Part shown: piece after piece, positions 14,580 through 19,374 of the stretch
Layout: each line of letters starts with the position of its first letter
Position numbering within the stretch: the first letter of the stretch is position 1
NCBI GenBank assembly: GCA_902806295.1
Contig: CADCWB010000059.1
Coordinates: forward strand, 1 to 19,374
Direction of reading: 5' to 3'
DNA length: 19,374 nucleotides
Source of the DNA: an uncultured Sphingomonas sp.
Lineage (GTDB): Bacteria; Pseudomonadota; Alphaproteobacteria; Sphingomonadales; Sphingomonadaceae
The notes under the pieces: generated by a model
What the model was told of the DNA's origin: nothing
Seen by the model: the letters and a program-made list of their open reading frames with translations, nothing else
The model's database searches: none
Position numbers and translations under genes: made by a program

Positions 14580-15133
14580 TTGCCGAGGATTTCCTTTTCC
14601 TTGGCGTGGAAAGTGGAATCGATATCCTTGATGGTCTCGTCGGTCATCTTCTGGACCTCGGCTTCCATCCGCTTGCGCTCGTCTTCCGAGATCTCGTTCT
14701 TCTTCTCGTCGGTCTTGAGCGCGTCGTTGGCATCGCGCCGGACATTGCGGGCGGCAATGCGCGCCTTCTCCGCATATTGGCTGGCGAGCTTGGCAAGCTC
14801 CTTGCGGCGCTCCTCGGTGAGATCGGGGATCGGCAGGCGGATGTTCTGCCCGTCGGTGATCGGGTTGATGCCAAGGCCCGCATTGCGGATCGCCTTCTCC
14901 ACGGCACCGATGTTCGAACGGTCCCATACCTGCACGGACAACAGCCGCGGCTCCGGCGAGGATACGGTTGCCACCTGATTGAGGGGCATATTGGAGCCGT
15001 AAACGGAGACCTGGATCGGATCGAGCAGCGCGGTCGAGGCCCGACCGGTCCGCAAACCGCCCAGATCATGCTTCAGCGCATCAACGGCACCGAGCATGCG
15101 GCGCTGGACATCGGCCTTGGTGTAGGCTGGCAT
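14576..15133 (-). CDS. frr: Ribosome recycling factor
   Basis: RRF, with EF-G, splits post-termination ribosomes. It has 185 residues, the normal length. It shows the long three-helix domain and hinge: LRTGRASTALLDPIQVSVYG, then LNQVATVSSPEPRLLSVQVWD, NIGAVEKAIRNAGLGINPI, LPIPDLTEERRKEL and the lysine-rich C-terminal helix. The start ATG 15133 has an excellent AAGGAG nine bases upstream, located within the last codons of pyrH. Only 4 bases separate it from the pyrH stop. Confidence 0.96.
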   Translation of the reverse strand: MPAYTKADVQRRMLGAVDALKHDLGGLRTGRASTALLDPIQVSVYGSNMPLNQVATVSSPEPRLLSVQVWDRSNIGAVEKAIRNAGLGINPITDGQNIRLPIPDLTEERRKELAKLASQYAEKARIAARNVRRDANDALKTDEKKNEISEDERKRMEAEVQKMTDETIKDIDSTFHAKEKEILGK

Positions 15134-15137
15134 GGCG

Positions 15138-15863
15138 TCAAACTCCTTCGTTGTGGACGATCGTCGCAATGCCTTCGCCTGCCAGCACCTGGGCGAGATT
15201 GCCCGGCTGGCGAATGTTGAAGATGACGATCGGAATATCGTTGTCGCGGCACAGCGCGACGGCGGCCGCGTCCATGATCTTGAGGTCTTCGGCCAGAACC
15301 TGGTCAAAGCCGATGCTGTCGAACCGGCGAGCGTCGGCGACCTTCTTCGGGTCGGCACTGTAGACGCCGTCGACGCTGGTGCCCTTGAACAAGGCATTGC
15401 ACTTCATCTCGGCCGCGCGCAACGCGGCGCCAGTATCGGTGGTGAAGTAAGGACTGCCGACGCCGGCGGCGAAGATTACGATCCGGCCCTTGGCGAGGTG
15501 ACGCTCGGCGCGGCGGCGGATCACCGGCTCGCAGACCTGGTCCATCTTGATCGCCGACTGCACGCGAGTCTCCACGCCCATCTGCTCGAGCGCATTCTGC
15601 ATCGCCAGCGCGTTCATGACGGTTGCCAGCATGCCCATGTAATCGGCCTGCGCCCGGTCCATGCCTTGGGCGGCGCCGGCCATGCCGCGGAAGATGTTGC
15701 CCCCGCCGATCACCAGGCAGAGCTCGAAGCCCTGGTCCTTGGCGGCCTTCACCTCGGCGGCGATGCCGGCAACGGTGGTGGGGTCGATGCTGAACTGGCC
15801 GGGCCCCATCAACGCCTCGCCCGACAGCTTCAGGAGAATGCGGTTGAAGCGGGGTCGGGCCAT
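15138..15863 (-). CDS. pyrH: UMP kinase
   Basis: PyrH phosphorylates UMP to UDP, feeding RNA, UDP-sugar and CTP (hence CDP-DAG) synthesis. It has 241 residues. It starts MARPRFNRILLKLSGEAL; other blocks are LVIGGGNIFRG, FAAGVGSPYFTTDTGAALRA, the nucleotide-site segment VDGVYSADPKK, and IPIVIFNI near the end. ATG 15863 was chosen; the frame upstream reads through a strong hairpin and has no better start. The SD is weak (CAGGA at ~14 bases). Translation starts only ~25 bases downstream of the hairpin at 15889-15927. Confidence 0.95.
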   Translation of the reverse strand: MARPRFNRILLKLSGEALMGPGQFSIDPTTVAGIAAEVKAAKDQGFELCLVIGGGNIFRGMAGAAQGMDRAQADYMGMLATVMNALAMQNALEQMGVETRVQSAIKMDQVCEPVIRRRAERHLAKGRIVIFAAGVGSPYFTTDTGAALRAAEMKCNALFKGTSVDGVYSADPKKVADARRFDSIGFDQVLAEDLKIMDAAAVALCRDNDIPIVIFNIRQPGNLAQVLAGEGIATIVHNEGV

Positions 15864-15888
15864 GAGGGTGCGGATGTCCTGAACATGA

Positions 15889-15927
15889 AACGGGGCGGAC
15901 GCGCTTCTATGGCGCACCCGCCCCGTT
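15889..15927 (-). terminator. Strong GC-rich hairpin between tsf and pyrH
   Basis: On the minus strand AACGGGGCGG-GTGCGC pairs with GCGCGT-CCGCCCCGTT across a 7-base loop, giving ~16 pairs including two G-U pairs, followed by TTTCATG. The short T tract makes it a plausible tsf terminator or attenuator. It ends 25 bases before the pyrH start, leaving little room for a new promoter. Confidence 0.55.
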
Positions 15928-15941
15928 GCCAACCGTCTTGT

Positions 15942-15964
15942 CCTTCCGGTCATCCGCCGGAAGG
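15942..15964 (-). repeat. Second hairpin after tsf
   Basis: CCTTCCGG and CCGGAAGG form a perfect 8-bp stem with a 7-base loop, starting ~10 bases after the tsf stop. No T tract follows it. Together with the larger hairpin just downstream it forms a tandem stem-loop spacer, possibly protecting the tsf mRNA 3' end. Confidence 0.5.
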
Positions 15965-15974
15965 GAAAACAACC

Positions 15975-16919
15975 TTAAGCGACCGGCTCAGGCTTGTTCG
16001 TGCCGGCAGCTGCCGCGACCTCGGCGGCGAAGTCGCTTTGCTGCCGCTCAATCCCTTCACCCAGCTGGAAGCGGACGAAACCCTTGAGGGTGACCGGCGA
16101 GCCGGCTTCCTTGCCGGCTTGGGCCACGACCTCGGACACGGGGGTCTTGTTGTCCATGACGAACAGCTGGCTGACGAGCGCGTTTTCCTTGCGGAACTTG
16201 TTGATGCCGCCTTCCACCATCTTCTCGACGATGTTGGCCGGCTTGCCGCTTTCATTGGCCTTCTCGGTGGCGATCGCGCGCTCGCGCTCGATCAGCGCTG
16301 GGTCGAGATCCTCGGCATTCAGCGCCTGCGGGTTCGCCGCGGCAATGTGCATCGCCAGCTGCTTGCCCAGCGCCGTCAGCGTCTCGGCCGGAGCTGCGCT
16401 CTCCAACGCGACCAGCACGCCGATCTTGCCGAGGTTCGGAGCCGCCGCATTGTGGACGTAGCTGACGACGGCGCCCTGCCCGACTTCGAGCAGGATCGCA
16501 CGGCGCAGCGACTGGTTCTCGCCGATAGTCGCGATGTTGTTGGTCAGCGTCTCGGCAACGGTGCCGCCGCCGGGGTAAACCGCGTTGTTCAGCGCGTCGA
16601 TGTCGCTGCCGGTCGCCAGCGCGAGCTGGGCGACGTTGCGTACGAAGTCCTGGAACTGCTCGTTCTTGGCAACGAAGTCGGTTTCCGAGTTGACCTCGAC
16701 GGCCGCTCCCATCGTGCCCAGGACGGCAACGCCGACCAGGCCCTCGGCCGCGGTGCGGCCTGCCTTCTTGGCGGCTGCAGCCAGGCCCTTGGCGCGGAGC
16801 CAATCGATCGAGGCCTCCATCTCGCCGTTGTTCTCGGCCAGCGCCTTCTTGCAATCCATCATGCCCGCGCCGGTGCGCTCACGCAGCTCCTTGACGCTGG
16901 CGGCCGTGATCTCAGCCAT
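15975..16919 (-). CDS. tsf: Translation elongation factor Ts
   Basis: EF-Ts exchanges GDP for GTP on EF-Tu. It has 314 residues. The N-terminal UBA-like domain reads VKELRERTGAGMMDCKKAL, followed by IDWLRAKGLAAAAKKAGRTAAEG; the EF-Tu-contacting motif NSETDFVAKNEQF lies at about residue 78. A coiled-coil region follows, and FVRFQLGEGIE sits near the end. The ATG has AAGGAT upstream at suitable spacing. It follows rpsB after a ~124-base spacer occupied by a large inverted repeat. Confidence 0.96.
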   Translation of the reverse strand: MAEITAASVKELRERTGAGMMDCKKALAENNGEMEASIDWLRAKGLAAAAKKAGRTAAEGLVGVAVLGTMGAAVEVNSETDFVAKNEQFQDFVRNVAQLALATGSDIDALNNAVYPGGGTVAETLTNNIATIGENQSLRRAILLEVGQGAVVSYVHNAAAPNLGKIGVLVALESAAPAETLTALGKQLAMHIAAANPQALNAEDLDPALIERERAIATEKANESGKPANIVEKMVEGGINKFRKENALVSQLFVMDNKTPVSEVVAQAGKEAGSPVTLKGFVRFQLGEGIERQQSDFAAEVAAAAGTNKPEPVA

Positions 16920-16948
16920 GTCTCATATCCTTCTGGTGCAAAGTTTAC

Positions 16949-17031
16949 GCTCGTCCCGAGCGAAAGCCGAAAGCTGTAGTCGAGGGGCGTGTCACAAGGG
17001 CGACACCCCTCGACTTCGGTCGGGGACGAGC
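16949..17031. repeat. Large nested inverted repeat between rpsB and tsf
   Basis: Outer arms GCTCGTCCC (16949-16957) and GGGACGAGC (17023-17031) enclose inner arms GTCGAGGGG (16979-16987) and CCCCTCGAC (17006-17014), which continue into a TGTC/GACA stem. The right half (CTCGACTTCGGTCGGGACGAGCGGA-like) resembles a dispersed sphingomonad repeat I recall. No T tract follows on the minus strand, so partial termination or mRNA stabilisation is more likely than full termination. Confidence 0.65.
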
Positions 17032-17043
17032 GGAGTTACGTCG

Positions 17044-17802
<759 letters not shown>

Positions 17803-17830
17803 AGGGATAGTTCCTTCCGGTTATGCCTCT

Positions 17831-17889
17831 GGGAAGCGGGAACGCGAGCGGCTCGAAAGCTGCCGGCGCACCGGGTTATGTTGCTTCCC
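17831..17889 (-). promoter_or_regulatory. Structured rpsB leader (candidate S2 autoregulatory RNA)
   Basis: On the minus strand GGGAAGC (17889-17883) pairs perfectly with GCTTCCC (17837-17831), enclosing two smaller stems: CCGG-TGCG-CCGG and CGAG-CCG-CTCG. The closed three-way junction ends ~16 bases upstream of the rpsB SD and starts ~12 bases after the likely transcription start. S2 is known to repress its own operon in other bacteria; that this leader does so is inferred. Confidence 0.4.
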
Positions 17890-17908
17890 ATGCGGGGTTG
17901 AGGCGGCG

Positions 17909-17937
17909 CCCTTAGCCGAGCGGCCGGTACGCTGCAA
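17909..17937 (-). promoter_or_regulatory. Likely rpsB promoter (TTGCAG-N17-TAAGGG)
   Basis: On the minus strand TTGCAG (17937-17932) is followed after exactly 17 bases by TAAGGG (17914-17909) and CGCCGCC. The candidate rpmE promoter has the same architecture, which fits constitutive ribosomal-protein promoters of this group. Confidence 0.5.
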
Positions 17938-17962
17938 GCGGGTGATGCTCCCCCAAACTCAC

Positions 17963-17991
17963 TTGACACGGCAGAACAAAGCAGGAACACT
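17963..17991 (+). promoter_or_regulatory. Promoter with LexA-type SOS box (GAAC-N7-GAAC)
   Basis: TTGACA (17963-17968) is followed by GAAC-AAAGCAG-GAAC (17974-17988), an exact match to the direct-repeat LexA operator of alphaproteobacteria (GTTC-N7-GTTC on the other strand). It lies where it would block the space between -35 and -10; the -10 (AACACT at 17 bases) is weak. The gene at 18076 is on the same strand 88 bases further on. The rpsB promoter lies on the other strand ~37 bases away and could also be affected. Confidence 0.55.
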
Positions 17992-18007
17992 GGCCAAGAA
18001 CCGAGCT

Positions 18008-18032
18008 TTTCAGCACCAGTATGGAACTGAAA
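18008..18032. promoter_or_regulatory. 25-bp interrupted dyad in the leader of the small membrane protein gene
   Basis: TTTCAG-CA-CCA, then GTA, then TGG-AA-CTGAAA forms an almost symmetric element: outer arms TTTCAG/CTGAAA and inner CCA/TGG match, with two mismatched bases per arm. It could be an operator for a dimeric regulator or a small mRNA hairpin 44 bases before the start codon. Confidence 0.35.
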
Positions 18033-18075
18033 CGAATCACCCTGTGTTATCGAACAAAGCGAAGGAAAACCGCCG

Positions 18076-18309
18076 ATGCTGACCGTTCTCGCCACTCTCC
18101 CCTTTCTTGCCGCGCTGGCCACGGCCGTGTTGGTGATCGCTGCCTGCCTGAGTGAGCAAGGCGACAAGGTGCTGCTCGCCCTGCGCGGCCACTCGCCACT
18201 TGCCCAGCCGGCCCTGGTTACCCGGCGGGTTGTCGTTCGCTTCAGCCCGCGGACGGCTCCGGTGCGGCGGACCGTGTCGGCGGCACCACGCTGGCGCGTC
18301 GCCGCTTGA
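18076..18309 (+). CDS. Small one-span membrane protein, possibly SOS-induced
   Basis: This is a 77-residue protein I do not recognise as a named family. Residues ~3-25 (TVLATLPFLAALATAVLVIA and on) form one hydrophobic helix at the extreme N-terminus. A short CLSEQGDKVLLALRGHSP segment follows, then a strongly basic tail rich in Arg and Val (TRRVVVRFSPRTAP), which by the positive-inside rule should lie in the cytoplasm. ATG 18076 has AAGGA 9 bases upstream. The upstream TTGACA and LexA-type box suggest DNA-damage induction. SOS-induced small membrane division inhibitors such as SidA of Caulobacter are known, but no sequence match is claimed. The last 68 bases overlap the convergent pssA gene. 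Confidence 0.62.
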   Translation: MLTVLATLPFLAALATAVLVIAACLSEQGDKVLLALRGHSPLAQPALVTRRVVVRFSPRTAPVRRTVSAAPRWRVAA

Positions 18310-19039
18310 CCTTGGCGTAGCTTGCCAGTGCTAGCGGCAGGCAAATCAGGTACAGCGCGCTGATCCCTAGCAGTGTCCACCACGGCTCCAGCATTAGAGC
18401 TGCGACCAGCAAGGCGGCAGCGGCCAAGGCGAACAGCCGGGCGGAGCGGCGGATGCGGATCGACGTCCAGCTGAAGGTCGGCAGGTTGGAGATCATCAGC
18501 AGGGCGATGAGAAGCGTCCAGCCCATGACGATCGGCCAGGCGCGGAACATCTCGAACCCGACCAGCCACAGATAGATCGGCACAAAGGCCAGCCCCGCCC
18601 CGGCGGGCGCCGGAACGCCGGTGTTGAAGCCCGCCGACTTGTGCGGCTGTTCCAGCGTGTCGATCCGGCTGTTGTAGCGCGCCAGCCGCAAGGCGCAGCA
18701 CACCGCCAGCGCCAGCGCGGCGATCCAGCCGAAGCGGGGCGCATCGTTCAAGGACCAGAGGAACATCACAAGCGCGGGGGCTGTGCCGAACGCGATATTA
18801 TCCGCCAGGCTGTCGAGCTCGGCCCCGAACCGGCTCTGCGCGCGAAGCAGCCGGGCGATCCGACCGTCGAAGCCGTCCAGCACTCCGGCCCCGACGATGC
18901 AGCCGAGCGCCTTGTCCCACTCGCCGCCGATGGCGAAGCGCACCCCGGTCAGGCCGAGGCACAGGGCCACGGCCGTGATCGCGTTGGGAATCATCGCCCG
19001 GAACGTGATCCCACCCGGGGCGTAAGGCGCTTGGCTCAC
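18242..19039 (-). CDS. pssA: CDP-diacylglycerol-serine O-phosphatidyltransferase (phosphatidylserine synthase)
   Basis: This integral membrane enzyme makes phosphatidylserine from CDP-diacylglycerol and serine. It has 265 residues with about eight membrane helices. The CDP-alcohol phosphotransferase motif D-G-x2-A-R-x8-G-x3-D-x3-D is complete: Asp58, Gly59, Ala62, Arg63, Gly72, Asp76 and Asp80 (within DGFDGRIARLL and FGAELDSLAD). FNTGVPAPAGAG further on is typical of the type II bacterial PssA. GTG 19039 overlaps the psd stop (GTGA), so the two are translationally coupled. Its 3' end overlaps the convergent small membrane protein gene, and no terminator is seen. The basic tail KVKRRRASVV precedes a Pro/Ser end. 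Confidence 0.94.
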   Translation of the reverse strand: MSQAPYAPGGITFRAMIPNAITAVALCLGLTGVRFAIGGEWDKALGCIVGAGVLDGFDGRIARLLRAQSRFGAELDSLADNIAFGTAPALVMFLWSLNDAPRFGWIAALALAVCCALRLARYNSRIDTLEQPHKSAGFNTGVPAPAGAGLAFVPIYLWLVGFEMFRAWPIVMGWTLLIALLMISNLPTFSWTSIRIRRSARLFALAAAALLVAALMLEPWWTLLGISALYLICLPLALASYAKVKRRRASVVPPTRSAAPEPSAG

Positions 19040-19374
19040 TGGGCGGACCCGACCAGCCCCGGATCGACGCCAAGCTCGGCCACCACGGTCTCGCCCGCAA
19101 TGGCGCGCTGGCCGAGCAGCAGGCGGGAGCCAGTGCCGGCGGGGAGGAACACGTCGACCCGGCTGCCGAACCGAATAAGGCCAATACGCTCACCCGCGCT
19201 CACCCGATCACCCTCGCCGACAAAGGCCAGGATGCGCCGTGCGACCAGACCGGCAATCTGGGTGAAGCCGATCTGCGTTCCATCGAGCGCCTCCACCACG
19301 AAATGCTGCCGCTCATTATCCTCACTGGCCTTGTCGAGATCGGCGTTGACGAATTCGCCGGGGACATAGGCGAC
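19036..19374 (-). CDS. psd: Phosphatidylserine decarboxylase, C-terminal part (5' end outside window)
   Basis: Psd converts phosphatidylserine to phosphatidylethanolamine and self-cleaves to form its pyruvoyl cofactor. About 112 codons are visible, open to the window edge. VAYVPGEFVNADLDKASEDN and ERQHFVVEALDG are characteristic of the short bacterial Psd. GLVARRILAFVGEGDRV follows. The autocleavage site is RFGSRVDVFLP (cleavage between Gly and Ser), so this is the small (~220-240 residue) alphaproteobacterial type rather than the longer LGST type. The stop overlaps the pssA start. Confidence 0.93.
   Translation of the reverse strand, partial: VAYVPGEFVNADLDKASEDNERQHFVVEALDGTQIGFTQIAGLVARRILAFVGEGDRVSAGERIGLIRFGSRVDVFLPAGTGSRLLLGQRAIAGETVVAELGVDPGLVGSAQ

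Noticed and set aside
15132..16979. 615-codon open frame on the plus strand opposite pyrH and tsf
   Set aside because: It is antisense to two essential conserved genes and crosses the intergenic hairpins; the length reflects high GC at third positions.

Overview
The window is GC-rich chromosomal DNA from an alphaproteobacterium, most likely a sphingomonad (order Sphingomonadales). The evidence is the gene order rpsB-tsf-pyrH-frr-uppS-cdsA-dxr-rseP-bamA-skp-fabZ with no lpxD between skp and fabZ, as expected where glycosphingolipid replaces LPS. The style of the TonB-dependent receptors, the cysteine-free L31 and a GAAC-N7-GAAC LexA-type box agree. All calls come from reading the sequence; no database search was run.

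Left part (1-2500): the tail of a TonB-dependent receptor, a glutaryl-CoA dehydrogenase gene (gcdH), a convergent GNAT acetyltransferase and rpmE (ribosomal protein L31). A REP-like palindrome and a second inverted repeat lie between rpmE and the conserved GNAT fold, so the GNAT start is uncertain.

Middle (2500-7047): a vitamin B12 uptake operon on the + strand, btuB-btuF-btuC-btuD, with overlapping genes. It follows a short cobalamin riboswitch with a hairpin-rich expression platform. BtuB has almost no room for a signal peptide and lacks the usual aromatic C-terminal residue.

Right part (7044-17937, minus strand): the translation and envelope cluster. In transcription order it encodes S2, EF-Ts, UMP kinase, ribosome recycling factor, undecaprenyl-PP synthase, CDP-DAG synthase, DXP reductoisomerase, RseP, BamA, Skp/OmpH and FabZ. 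Most junctions are 4-base start/stop overlaps; the exceptions are the rpsB/tsf, tsf/pyrH and rseP/bamA spacers, which carry hairpins or possible promoters. fabZ is interrupted by an in-frame TAA at codon 113, while the following 47 codons still encode a normal FabZ C-terminus.

Far right (17938-19374): a LexA-type box and a TTGACA element precede a 77-codon gene for a small one-span membrane protein, a possible SOS-induced protein. Convergent to it lie pssA and psd (partial) for phosphatidylethanolamine synthesis.

The strongest leads are the small putative SOS membrane protein, the nonsense codon in fabZ, and the B12 riboswitch together with the abnormal ends of BtuB.
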